A stretch of 64,000 nucleotides of DNA from Cadophora sp. MPI-SDFR-AT-0126 (taxonomy: Eukaryota > Ascomycota > Leotiomycetes > Helotiales > Ploettnerulaceae). Every line of letters begins with the position of its first letter. Position 1 is the first letter of the stretch. Location of the stretch: the NCBI GenBank assembly GCA_020747065.1, contig JAGMVK010000005.1, positions 1,984,001-2,048,000 on the forward strand. Direction: 5' to 3'. This document shows, in pieces, positions 44,362-55,605 of the stretch. Under the pieces are notes generated by a model. That model saw nothing but the letters and a program-made list of their open reading frames with translations. It had not been told where the DNA came from and did not search any database. The position numbers were made by a program, and so were the translations under genes.

Positions 44362-44988
44362 ATGTTCGAGCTCCTAGGCCGATGTATCTGTCTGGCTTTG
44401 TCGCTCGCTGTCTTGGGACTGTCTATCATGATGACAATCGTACCGAGCGATTTTGGCAACCCTGGTGATTTTCGTGGTGGTGATGGGATGAGAGCACCGC
44501 TGTTCACTTACATCTTTGTTTTTACCCCATCTTCATACCTACTTTGACATACTCTGACGGTAGATTCAAGGTTTCTGTTTCTCTCATTCTCAACATTGAA
44601 GAGACACTTTCCCAGCTTCCCTGCTACAGGCATCACATCAATCGTCTTCACCCGGTACTCGTCCTCGTCTTTGACCTCATTATCATTCTCGGCCTCTTCC
44701 TATCATCATATTTGGTGATATTTCCGACCATGTTCCAGTTCGAACTGGCGAGGGACTTGATTTGGGTTTCGACTGCTCTGGCGTAAGTCAAATCTCCACG
44801 TATGGCGAGGAAGGAGTGGACGTAAAGCTGACCGTTCTAGGATCATGCATTCGTTTCTGTTCGTCCTTGCTTGTATTGCTTGTGATAAGTGGAGGAGAGA
44901 TCATAGTTACCGGATTGAGCAAGAGGCTATTCGGAGGGGAAGAGAGAGAGCTTTGAGGATGCAGCAACTTCATGACGTTTATGTGTAG
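44362..44988 (+). CDS. Four-TM membrane protein of unknown function
   Basis: Reconstructed as 44362-44517, 44571-44782 and 44841-44988, 171 aa. Hydrophobic segments: CICLALSLAVLGLSIMMTIV, LFTYIFVSVSLILNI, LVLVFDLIIILGLFLSSYLVI (split by a few polar residues) and IMHSFLFVLACIAC, followed by a charged tail (DKWRRDHSYRIEQEAIRR). The second intron is textbook (GTAAGT..CTGAC..TAG). The first has a weak donor (GTTTTT) but a CTGAC branch, and it restores a continuous frame. The topology recalls MARVEL-like proteins, but I cannot assign it. Confidence 0.55.
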
Positions 44989-45908
44989 ACAGCTGATAAC
45001 CTGGAGTTGAAGATGTGACGAAAACCCGGGGGCCAACTGAAAGACATCGGTACAAGCTCATAATCGAATAAAATGAATATATGTGCTTACGTTGTCCCCC
45101 TTTGGTCACTTTTTCCGAGACTTGTACGGGTGTTAAGAAGAATTAGGAGAGAACTTTGTCGTGAACACTTACCAGTAAAGAAAATGCGGATCGATATATA
45201 ATTGCAAATGAGCCATATCAAACGACAAGTATCCCAATTCCGAGTAATGTTCGAGGCATTGGCACTCCTCGACTTTGCACTCAGAGTGCATGGTATATTA
45301 GACGAATTATAGTGCTCTCGATGATGATTGAGCATTTAGTTTTTCACGACATAGCAAGCATCGAACTGATCCCGATGCAACCTTTGGTCCATTTCGACGT
45401 CATACTTTTGATCCAATTAGTATCTCGGAATTGCCTGGACAGGGTAAAGATATCACAGTCCGAGCCCCAACAGTCTGGGGGATCGACACCAGGAGGAAGA
45501 AGATATCCGTTAAAAAAAGCAAAGCAGAAGTAGCCGCGTGACTTCGCGATTGTGACCTGCCTCTCAGCCTGAGGCAAGCCGCTAATGCAGACCAGATGAG
45601 GTTATCCAAGTGGGGTGGAACTACGACCACGAAGAAACTACACAATACGCAGACATATCACCACGATTCGAATCATCAAGAGCATTGAACTCGTCGCCGC
45701 TGTGCTTTTGCAACTGTTGCCATTCGAAGAGGAGCAATCGGAGGTCGCTGACACGTCTACCTAACCGTACGCGTGGCTCCCACTGTCGCGCTCGGCACCA
45801 GCCACCGGCTCACGCGCAATCACATATCGCACATAGTCACGTCTTCTGAGCAGAGAGGCCGCCGCCACCAGAGTCCAGGATATTGCACCTTGCAGGCACA
45901 ATTGTTTG
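44989..45908. other. Intergenic, Whi5-like gene upstream region
   Basis: 920 bases. Frames on both strands are short and domain-free. It should contain the promoter of the cell-cycle repressor gene. Confidence 0.5.
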
Positions 45909-47510
45909 ATGGAGCCTCACCAACTGGCTCTCGCCGCTCTCGACGAGGTGGCACATTCGACCAGCACGAGCGCGAGTCATCGCAATGCGGGTAATGTCTT
46001 GCGGGGGGATGGCGACATGCAACCTTCGATAACGAACAAAGACATTACGAGGAATAGAGCTGCAAACACCCACAAACCGAGTCATTCCTCAGCAGTAACC
46101 CGCGAAAACATGTCTCTATCCGGGAAGAGACACGACGACACCAGCGATGCGTCAGTGGCCTTGAAACCGACAACATCGAGCAACAATTCGCAATCGACGA
46201 CCGATGGCCATGATACGCTTTCCACACCGCCGACTTCGACTTCAGATGATTTCTCATCACAGAGTACCAATGCTGATGGGCCGCTGTCTCAATTGTCGCA
46301 ACTCTCGCAGCTGGCCGCTGCAGCAGAGCCTCTTGTGAGCACATCTTCGACGCGATCTGCCCTCACTATAGCTCCAACAGCAGGCCAGAAAAGGACAGCA
46401 GATGGACAGGTGAAGCCATTGTCTGCGTCACCCAACAGTCCAAAGGCGCGTGGACATTCTAGGAATACTAGCGCAGTAAGTAATATATCTTCTGTTGGAA
46501 GTAGCAGGATCGGAGAAGTAAGACAATGCCAGAAGTCCTGAGGATTACCAACTGACAATTCTCAGCTTTCGTCCGAGCTTCGGACGCGTCTCTCATATGC
46601 GATGGTGAAAGTAAACAATGGATGGCAATCGAATTCAATCGACGAAATTGAGTCGCTAGCATCCCAGGCCGGGTCTCCAACGTCATCTACATCTACTCTA
46701 CACGGCCGTCGCAATCTTATAACATCTCCACGCGCTGCGATTGCAACTTTACAAAGCCAGTCCAGTAGTACTAGCCAAGCTATACAAGCACCAACGTCTG
46801 ACTTCGACTTGTTTCCCAGAGGAGACCAGCCATCTCGAACGTATGAATCATTCTGGCGAGACCATTCAACACCAAATTATTCAACTCAACGCCAGTCCAC
46901 CCACACACCGATTATTTCACCTCCAGCATCGAAGTCTTTGGGGCCTCCCGCTGATATTCGTCCTACTGTGTCCTCACGCCGATCAGGAACTCCAAAGTTC
47001 AGCAAACCACCGGCCATACCTAATCATGGTTCTAATTCACCTTACAACACCTCAGCTCCCCGGACACCATTGCGAACAGACTTTAGGGATAATCCTATCA
47101 TGCAGACGCCGGTCCAAAAGACCATTCAAGAACAGGATGCTATTGAGACTTTATTATTTATGAGCAGTCCTGGAAACTCTGGAAATATGGGCCACACTTT
47201 CCCTCCGCCTAGAACCCAAGGATCGCCGCAGCTGAGCCCTCTACGAACAGAATTCAACACTCGGGTGAGAGCCAGCCAAGCAAGGAGAGTTGAATTCGAC
47301 ACCTCGACAGCAAGTGTGAGCGCAGAGAGCAGCGAAGGCGGTGCTGAATTTAGGAGCAAGATGAGGAGTAATGGGCTGAGCCAAAGTAAAGCAAAGAGCG
47401 AGGAAATGAACCGTTTCTTGGATGAGATGCGGGATGACTCCAGCAGCGACGACGAGGAGATAACGCTGAAGTACCCAAGTCCAAGGCGTGTTGCAGCTGG
47501 GAGGGTTTAG
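45909..47510 (+). CDS. Whi5/Nrm1-family cell-cycle transcriptional repressor
   Basis: Two exons, 45909-46517 and 46566-47510, 517 aa, 48-nt intron in phase 0. The family's GTB motif lies at the start of exon 2 (residues 204-223): LSSELRTRLSYAMVKVNNGW followed by SIDEIESLAS. Most of the rest is Ser/Thr/Pro-rich and disordered, with many SP/TP sites (TPPTS, SPNSPK, SPPAS, TPLRTD) suited to CDK phosphorylation. A second conserved patch near the C-terminus reads AIETLLFMSSPGNSGNM. By family, it binds SBF/MBF-type factors in the nucleus and delays G1/S genes until phosphorylated. Which paralogue (Whi5 or Nrm1) cannot be told. Confidence 0.85.
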
Positions 47511-50500
47511 CTTGCCTAATGGCCAATTTTTCTTTCAAGTACATACATAGAGACGATTTATGGCATATGCGGAGTTTTTGCTTGCATCTCCAGTGATGCA
47601 GAGCTTCTTGGGCGCCAGGGTGATACCCTTCTTCCAGTTCGGACGGAATTCATGATCAACGATCTCCTTTCTTCACTTATGGTTGCATCTGGATTATCTG
47701 GAGTTCTTTCGGATTGGCTGCATCTAATTTTCTCACGGCTTTTAGGAATGGGACTGCTTGGGCTTCATGAGTGCATTTGGGAACATCTAGTTGTATATTC
47801 TTTTGCATTTTAGATGCACATATTACATCATATACTTGCGTTTATTCCATGCCTGTCGCAGGACTCACTTACTCTAACGTCAGTAACAGTGCAAATTTCT
47901 ACTTCAATCCAGGACTCAGTGTGGTACATCGTGTTCCAACTTTTACACTGAATACATTCGCTAGACTGGCGTAATACCACGGCATCTGATACGAGAGCAT
48001 GTTCAGCAAACCTCATTTACTCGCACAGAGCATTGCTTGTTTTCATCGGAACGCCACACTCCGGGGAAGTTTCAAGTATTCGCATCGCCAGGATGGGCAT
48101 GCGAGACATATTTATATTTCAAACCGGGAGCACAATCGACAAAACGAACTACATACCGGACACGGGAGCACCCATCTTCATGTCAATTCTGCACATGAAT
48201 CCGAGAGATGAGATGGATTTAAGTTATACATTCGGAATAATTAAATTTCATGCAGAATCATGAGAAGAAGAAAATTCCACGTGATGAGCGGCCTCGGAAG
48301 AAAGAAGGCATGAATGATCTTCTTCACGTCGGTTTGATCTCCACGACTGCTGTAGGTAACAGGTGCGTAAATCGTCTGATGTTAGTTGGTGGTACGATCT
48401 CCCGGTGCGAAGATCCTGAGATCTCATCTCGGCAGCAGATGGGCGGGAAATGGGAATGAGACTTCGAAGTGATAAGATGATAGCAGTAAAGATGTGACTT
48501 TGGTTTCCCACTAGACCGGCTATTTTGGGGATGTCACTAAATGTCATAACGGAACTCCTCAAAAGCTTACTTATAATGAGACAGATCATGCACCCGCAGG
48601 AAGTTAAGCTTTCCGACGTTCAAGGCGCATGGTGGCGTCCAGCAAGAGGGAGAAACAAATGTATGTTTGAAAACACGAGAAAGCTGAGCTGAAGTCAACA
48701 ACGTCCACCAGCCAGATTCTTGTCTTCTAGGTCCAACTATCGGAACAGATCATCCTCGTTCCACAGATCAACGCAAGACATCGCACCGTCACCAATCCTG
48801 TACCACATCTTTTCTCGCGCGTCCAATTGGATGTCACCGACGTCGTTTCAGACCGTTTCACGCCCCCAAGCAGCTTGCGATTCGTGGACACGCAAGCCAA
48901 GCTTCAGGATGACAGGGTCTACGCAACAGCAGGGTGCAAAGAGAGACATGCTCTGTTAGAGATGCCAAGATTGCGACTCGGCTTCACTTAACCTGTTCGT
49001 GAGCTGGTGGGTATGTCCTTGTGAATAATCGCTAAGTTACGGGGCATCGCCAGATTCAAGGGGCAGACCCCGGTGTTGAAATGGCTGCTTTGAGCTGTTT
49101 CTGGTCCTGACATTAGGTACAGACAGGGAAATCTCAACTCAAACTTGGCGACTGCTTTCCGAAGTTCTGAACTTTGCATCTCTAAAACCTTCAGCTCGTT
49201 GATGGAAGTGCGTCTAGACCATCAGTAGTGGCGCTGTCATTCATTGGTCTCGGGCACTTATGTGGTCGCGGCTGTGGCGTACACAGGGGTGGAGCAAAGC
49301 AAGTTTCAGGGTACCTCAAAAAGACGATCGAAACGCCGGGCCCGACAGGGTTCAAGTTCGATTTTCTTTCCGATGGAAACAACTCGTTCGCTTGCTTGGC
49401 TGTCGACAAAAGTTGCTTCCAAGAGCGAAAAGTCTAGGTATCCGCGCTCCGCACTTTGCATTTGTTTCGTTTGTGATCGTCGACTCTTGGTGCTTGGAAT
49501 GCCTGCGAGATCGGTTGCGAAGAAGTCAAGCTTCACTTGGACATCTTGGAAGCCTTGGGGTCTCACTCAGACAGATTGAAGATTCATATTGGGAGACCCT
49601 GCGGGTAATTTGACTCTGAGGAAGATGGGAGGAAGCACAAACCGGTTGCTGATTCTGCCGATGCAGATTAGATGACAGAGGTTTGAGGTGAGGTTCAGGA
49701 TTGCTATTTGCGAGTAAATTACTGGAATCCAGAGCTCGACCAGTCCTGATGCTGTTGGGCTCGATTGGTAGTGCAAAGTCACGAGCCTCTAGGTCAAGGT
49801 TGTAAATGAGTCGGAACCGAAGCAAGCACCGAGGTGTGGGTTTCAGAGTGTCAGATCCAGCAGATCATCGACGACGTGCCACGAAGAACGCCACGCCCAC
49901 TCATTTTGCCCCTCAGACACTTTGGACCAAACACCGCTCTGAACTCGGAAATCTTGATCACTTCACTATGGGTTTGGCTGGCCAGTCTGACAGTCTTTTC
50001 CATTTCGGTAGAATTTGTCATCGAATATTTCTTTATGTTGGCACTCTTTGGAATCATGTCGTCGGCATTATCTTTTGGGAAAGTCAACATTGCCCATTCT
50101 GAACCACCATGGGTCTGGAAAAGGTCTAAATCGTCAACGTCAGCCTCACCCACTCTCCACTATCTTGGCACACGAGTGAAGCCACTCAGCCTCTTTACGG
50201 TCAGGACAGCCCCTTGGAGACGCGGCTATCCACCAACCCCTGCCCCTTACTCCTCAGTCCGGTGCCTTTCCAGCATTTTCCGACCTGCCCATTTTCATTC
50301 CAGCCTCGTTCCTTGCAGCGCTCGCCTACTCTCTCAACCACTCCTATCCTCCGGAAGCTCTCCAACCCACCCAAACATCCTGTTGTGTTCCGTAAATATT
50401 GTGCACTGACGACGCCATGGGCTTTCAAAACCCGCTGCATTGCTCCATACACTGGAATTGCCGTATCGAGCTTGCCCTTATTGGGCGTGGTGCTCCACTG

Positions 50501-50878
50501 TCATGCCACACCCTGTGTCTGGGCTTTGCACCTCCCATGTTTTACCCAGCTCGAGGCGATCCTATAGAAGCCTTCCAAGACTTCATGCGAAAACATCCAC
50601 TTCTCTTGTTCATGTTCGGTTTCTCTTAAACTATCTTCTCTTTCCTATTCCGCTTCCTGTATCTTGTTTTGCTCCTCCATCCATCCATCTTTGTTTTCTT
50701 TGCATCTTTTCCTGGGGCGGGCTTCCAATTTCACTCTTGAATATCTGTGCTGAGCATCTTTCTTTGATTGCCATATTTCGAATCTCCGCGACCATCCTTT
50801 GAAGCAGGGACCTCGATCTTTTTACCGCTCCTTCTATTCGAAACTACCACCTGGTGTGGATTTAGAAAAACTGTCACG
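47511..50878. other. Long intergenic stretch, nothing convincing
   Basis: 3.37 kb. Many overlapping short frames exist on both strands. The longest plus-strand one (49834-50409) contains a hydrophobic piece (LASLTVFSISVEFVIEYFF), then Ser/Pro-rich sequence, and resembles no family. The last 500 bases before 50879 are CT-rich, as expected for the leader of the protease gene. A lineage-specific or non-coding gene could hide here. Confidence 0.45.
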
Positions 50879-52349
50879 ATGCCTTCCGTAGTACAACTCC
50901 AGGCTCTCCTCCTCCTCGCCCTCGTCAGCTTCGCTCTTGCCGTCCCAACGAGAAATGCACCAATACAGAAACGCAGCTTTAAGGTTGAACGAGTGCCGAA
51001 TCCTCAGTTCAAGGGCCGGTCGGTAGGAGCAGGAACAAGGGCGCTCATCAAGGCTCACAGGAAATATGGTGTTGCACTTCCTCAAGGACTCGTCGATGCC
51101 ATGAATGCGGCCGCGGCAGCAAATGCAGCCCCAGCTGGTTCCGTAGCCGATGCTTTGTCGAACTCTGCCAGCATCCAAATTGGTGGTACTGCTGTAGAAG
51201 ACAAGAAGAAGAAGAAGGGATCGGCTGCTGCAACGGGTTCGGCCATTGCTTCACAGTCGACTGGTGGAGCTACTGCTGGTTCGAGAAACAGTACTGCAGG
51301 AAAGGGCACCGGTATCGTCACTGCCACTCCCGAGCAGGGCGATGTCGAGTATCTCTCTCCAGTTACTATCGGTGGACAGACCATCAACATGGACTTCGAC
51401 ACCGGTTCTTCCGATCTCTGGGTTTTTAGCACACAACTCAACGCAGCTTCCCAAGCCGGCCACACCAACTACGATGCCACCAAGTCCACCACCTCGAAAG
51501 TGATGACCGGAGCCTCCTGGTCTATCTCCTACGGTGATGGATCTGGAGCAAAGGGAACTGTCGTAACAGACACCGTCAACATCGGAGGAGCAGAAGTCAC
51601 CAACCAAGCCGTCGAGATGGCTACCGCAGTCTCGCAATCCTTCGTCGCAGATGCCAACTCCAACGGACTCGTCGGCCTCGCTTACTCCAAACTCAACACC
51701 ATCAAGCCAACCCAGCAAAAGACCTTCTTCGACAACGCGATGCCCAGTCTCGCCATGCCCGTCTTCACCGCTGATCTCCGCAAGGCCGCCGTCGGCTCCT
51801 ACGAGTTCGGCAACATCGACTCCACCAAGTTCAACGGCTCCCTCACTTGGGCCGCCGTCAACACCACCCAAGGCTTCTGGCAATTCTCCTCCAACAAATT
51901 CCAAGTCGGTACCGGGGCACCAATGACCATCCAAGGTGGCCAGGCTATCGCTGATACCGGAACTACTCTCATGTTGGCCAACGCTGCTATCGTCAACGCT
52001 TACTACAGCCAAGTCAATGGTGCCGTCAACAACGCCACCGTCGGAGGTGTCACTTTCCCCTGCAACTCTCAACTACCAGATCTTGCTGTCGACGTTGGTG
52101 GATCTTACATGGCAACTGTCCGTGGAAGCGATATCAACTTCGCTCCCGTTGATGCTGCTGGTACCAGTGAGTCACCTGTCCTCAGTTTCAACCTCTTCGA
52201 GAATAATACTAACGCATGTCTTAGCTTGCTTTGGAGGCGTCCAAGCCATCGCCGGCAACCTCCAGATCTATGGAGACATCATGTTTAAGTCACAATTCGT
52301 TGCCTTCAACGGAGGCAACAACACCCTTGGCATGGCTCCCCACCAATAG
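50879..52349 (+). CDS. Secreted pepsin-type aspartic protease (A1 family)
   Basis: Two exons, 50879-52166 and 52225-52349, 470 aa, 58-nt intron. A signal peptide (LLLLALVSFALAVP) ends near residue 21. A propeptide of roughly 120-140 residues follows, including an unusual Ala-rich and Lys5 stretch (VEDKKKKKGSAA). The mature enzyme begins near EQGDVEYLSPVTIGGQ. Catalytic Asp 174 is in FDTGSSDLW and Asp 359 in ADTGTTLML; the flap tyrosine is in WSISYGDGSGAKG. The end is FGGVQAIAG..YGDIMFKSQFVAFN. It is an aspergillopepsin/penicillopepsin-like endopeptidase secreted to acidic surroundings. Only one Cys pair is evident (FPCNSQ..TCFGG), as in the family. Confidence 0.93.
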
Positions 52350-53059
52350 ATGCATCAATCGGTCTATGTCACGTCACGTCAAGTTACAGCATTGCATTGC
52401 AGCAGATAGTAATAGAAATTTTCTTTTTTTCGTGGCATCTTGATTCGTGCTGGGTGGGGAAACTGGACTGGTGCGCGTGTTAGTATATGATGAAGTGATG
52501 GATGTGCATGGAACAGGTCGAGAGGGAAATGGGTTTTGCCAATGTACAAAGTTTTTCACGCCTAGACAGGAACAGGAATAAGATGTGATGAGAGGCATTG
52601 CATGGGTAGCATTTGTTGTACATAATTTCAACGACATTGATTACATCTCTTTTCTGTGTTTATTGGCCCATCGATGGTGTTTTGCGTTGCGTGAAACTTG
52701 CTTCAAGCGAGGGAGGTGTCGCATGCGCTCGCTCACTTCATCTGATCTGCGAAACGACAACCCAAACGCCGACCAAACAGACCAATACCAAGAGAAACAT
52801 GGAGACAGTGCTGCAATAATTTTTTTCGTTAATCATGCTCTTCCTATCCTGACGAAGGCAAGTGCCCAAGCTTTGATGCTTCCGTTGAACCAACTGCCGT
52901 TCGAGTGCTCGCGAGCTGTCATAAGGACTTGTCAGCCTCAAAAACTCTTAGGGGCACCCCTATCAGTCGCGTCCGTACAGCGTATTTTCGAATTCATGGC
53001 CCGGGTATACCATGGAGATGACCCTCTCACTTATCAGGGCAGTCTCAATGTGGCCTGTC
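52350..53059. other. Intergenic, nothing recognised
   Basis: 710 bases between two convergent genes. The frame at 52585-53112 has no domain and overlaps the next gene's 3' end. Confidence 0.5.
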
Positions 53060-54043
53060 TCAAAAATTCGGGACATGGGCAGCCATCCCCTTCCCGTGTA
53101 GGAGTGGATTGACCGACGACCTGACAGTCTGGCCTCTTAGAGGATTGGCTATATATCTCTTTTTGTAATCGGGTTCTTCCAGACTTTGACTTGCTTTTCT
53201 CTTGCCGTTTGCTGTCACGTCATAGGACCTCGAGCTACCGATTCCAGGTGAACAGCTGCGGCCGAATAAGATTCGGGAAAGATTCGACATATCCTCGGTC
53301 TGTTCGTAGTCAGTGTCTGAGTAAACGTCCATTCCTTTCATCAATTCTTCGATAGCCATATGGTCGTAGTTGAAGTCTGAGCTCGAAGTCCCCTCTCTTC
53401 CACGACCCCAGGTGGGAGAGCTCCCCGGCCATAAGTAGCTATGTGGAGAAGAATTGAGATACGTGCTGTTTTTTTCAACCTTAGCCCTTCTGTACTCGTC
53501 TGTGAAGTTCATGTCGAAGTCCCTATCGTCGTAGTTGTATTTGCCGTCCTCGAAAGTCCTCACTTGCTTTTTGTACTCCGTCCAGAATCCATCATACTCT
53601 TCTTCATGATAACCTTGCGCACTGCAAAACTCCGCTGAGATGCAGGTATCTTTCACTTTCCCTTTGCCTTTCGTATCCTGGTGCTCTGATTTCATGTTTC
53701 CGTAGCTTTCGATGGGATGCATACCGTCGTCATGGTCTCCTTGTCCAACTCTTGGAATGCCGGTCTTCTGGCGCAAACTGACCAGATCAGCGCTTCTTGG
53801 AGATCGGATAAGGTTTCGTACAGGCTCTTCTGTCGGGTCCAGACATATGATATCCTGATCTATCGATGGGCCAGTAGATCGTGATGGTGTGAGTGAGGAC
53901 AGCAAGTCGACAATTCTGATTTGCCGGGAGGCAGGACTCTCATCGGTATGAAGATAGGTGGCTGCATCCGGGGATGACTTGATCCAATCGTTGAAACAAG
54001 AATCATTCCAAACGTATGACTCTCGTGGATCTTGTGGTAGCAT
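53060..54043 (-). CDS. Unknown acidic, disordered protein, 327 aa
   Basis: Single open frame from the first ATG at 54043; the frame extends upstream but without ATG. The composition is Ser/Asp/Glu/Tyr-rich with short charged runs (TKGKGKVKD, EEYDGFWTEYKKQ, DYEQTEDMSN) and a basic patch near the C-terminus (NGKRKASQ, DYKKRYIANP). No signal peptide, membrane segment or recognised domain. The repeated acidic and aromatic patches suggest a disordered nuclear protein, but this is inference; it may be lineage-specific. Confidence 0.55.
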   Translation of the reverse strand: MLPQDPRESYVWNDSCFNDWIKSSPDAATYLHTDESPASRQIRIVDLLSSLTPSRSTGPSIDQDIICLDPTEEPVRNLIRSPRSADLVSLRQKTGIPRVGQGDHDDGMHPIESYGNMKSEHQDTKGKGKVKDTCISAEFCSAQGYHEEEYDGFWTEYKKQVRTFEDGKYNYDDRDFDMNFTDEYRRAKVEKNSTYLNSSPHSYLWPGSSPTWGRGREGTSSSDFNYDHMAIEELMKGMDVYSDTDYEQTEDMSNLSRILFGRSCSPGIGSSRSYDVTANGKRKASQSLEEPDYKKRYIANPLRGQTVRSSVNPLLHGKGMAAHVPNF

Positions 54044-55605
54044 GATAGAAGAGGTTGTCTGGTTCTTGATAAGGGGTGCCTCTATGTTTATTGCTTTGGT
54101 AATGTGTAGCAATGCTACTGAGATGATGCGGTTTGGCTATTCTTCTCGTTGAGAGATAGAAGCTTGATGTATGAGAGATAAATATGAATGATCGCTGTTG
54201 GAGAGTTTCAAAAGTGTTTAATTGCCTATTCTGAACTGAATGAGGAAGGTGCCACAGGCGAGTCAGTGGCGATACACTTCAGAAGCCACGCCTCTTCCAC
54301 TCGCAGAAAGTGCTGACCTCACAATCAGAACAAAAAAAATAAAGTTGGATTCAGTGACCATATACGCTTGTATAGAGGTGATAAAGCATCAAGAGGCACT
54401 AGATCATCTCGTACCTAGAGCATGCTGAGGCAACGTACCTCCCCGAACTCACCAATTGTGGTAAATAGCCTCTGGGGTTGCTTAAACTTGTTCCTGTTAC
54501 GAGGCCTTGGGAATACTAAGATTTCCCATGAGGAGACCCCTGTCTCTCTAGTAGGCCGCAAATGCAATTGCAACCTCCAGCCTTCTCCCCTTTTTGGCCT
54601 CGCTTAAACCGCACCTGCAATAACAAACCCTTTGCTTGGCATCATCCAACCTCAACTCTCGAGACAGACCTACAACTTTAACATGCAGCATCCAGAAGAT
54701 CAGAGCAAGCAATGTATCTACTCAATCTACACTTACGCGGGAATTCTCAAAGGAATTCCCGCTTCTCAACGATGGAATGTGGCCGGCGTCAGGAGCTTGC
54801 AGATGTGCTGCAGCGCAGCAAATTGAGATATACACATGCACGTTAGGATGAACTGTGGCTCGAATATTCAACCCAAACTAAACATATCCTCTTGTGAATG
54901 TGTACTTTATGTAACAAATGGGGCCTGCCTAATAAAGTCACGTATTTACGATGTGCGGCGAATCTGCTTGTCAGCACTCTCCTACTTGAGGACATTGGTC
55001 CACGCTTCTCATTGTTATCCACCAATTGCAGGATATTGAGGCGGTATGAGTGTAGGTGTGCCTTTGTATGCATAGCTATTCATTTCGGTTTGTTGGCTCG
55101 TCTAAACAAGAATATATGATAGCAAGCCTGAAATTCCGAAGTACTTCGTGGATATAAACAAATTCACCAAGTCCAAGTCTCTGGATGCCTGATCTCCCAA
55201 GACCATCCGCCTTTGTCATTTTCGAACACGAACAGCCATTAGGGCCGCTCTTGTAATCACTGAGGAAGAGGGGTTCCTTAGTGCTCTCAGATTTCATTGC
55301 TTCCTGACATCTTCCTCTCATTAAATTCCACAACACAGCGACTTGAGCAGCCTTTGAGACCAACTGCAATTTTCAGCTGATATATTGCAATCAGTTTATT
55401 TTCCTCTGCTACACGACAGCGAATAGTCTTTTTCACTTTTTCGTCCCAATTTCGAGCTCACTTTCAAAGCTGTCGGGCAGTAACCTGGCGTCAATCTCAC
55501 TCGAAGTCACATACCAATCAGCTGTCGATCTGAAACATCATCACGCTTTCCATCTCGACGCACACGAGCCGCATTTCCCAACGTCAACCACCTTCGACAC
55601 TAAAT
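54044..55605. other. Intergenic, nothing recognised
   Basis: 1.56 kb divergent interval between the unknown protein and the BTB gene. Only short domain-free frames. The last 200 bases are C/T-rich leader-like sequence. Confidence 0.5.

Noticed and set aside
49834..50409. 191-codon frame with one hydrophobic segment
   Set aside because: No homology that I recognise; the second half is low-complexity Ser/Pro from the CT-rich protease leader.
51251..52072. 273-codon minus-strand frame opposite the aspartic protease
   Set aside because: It lies wholly antisense to a conserved domain and its Gly/Asp/Val-rich composition is the mirror of the protease codon use.
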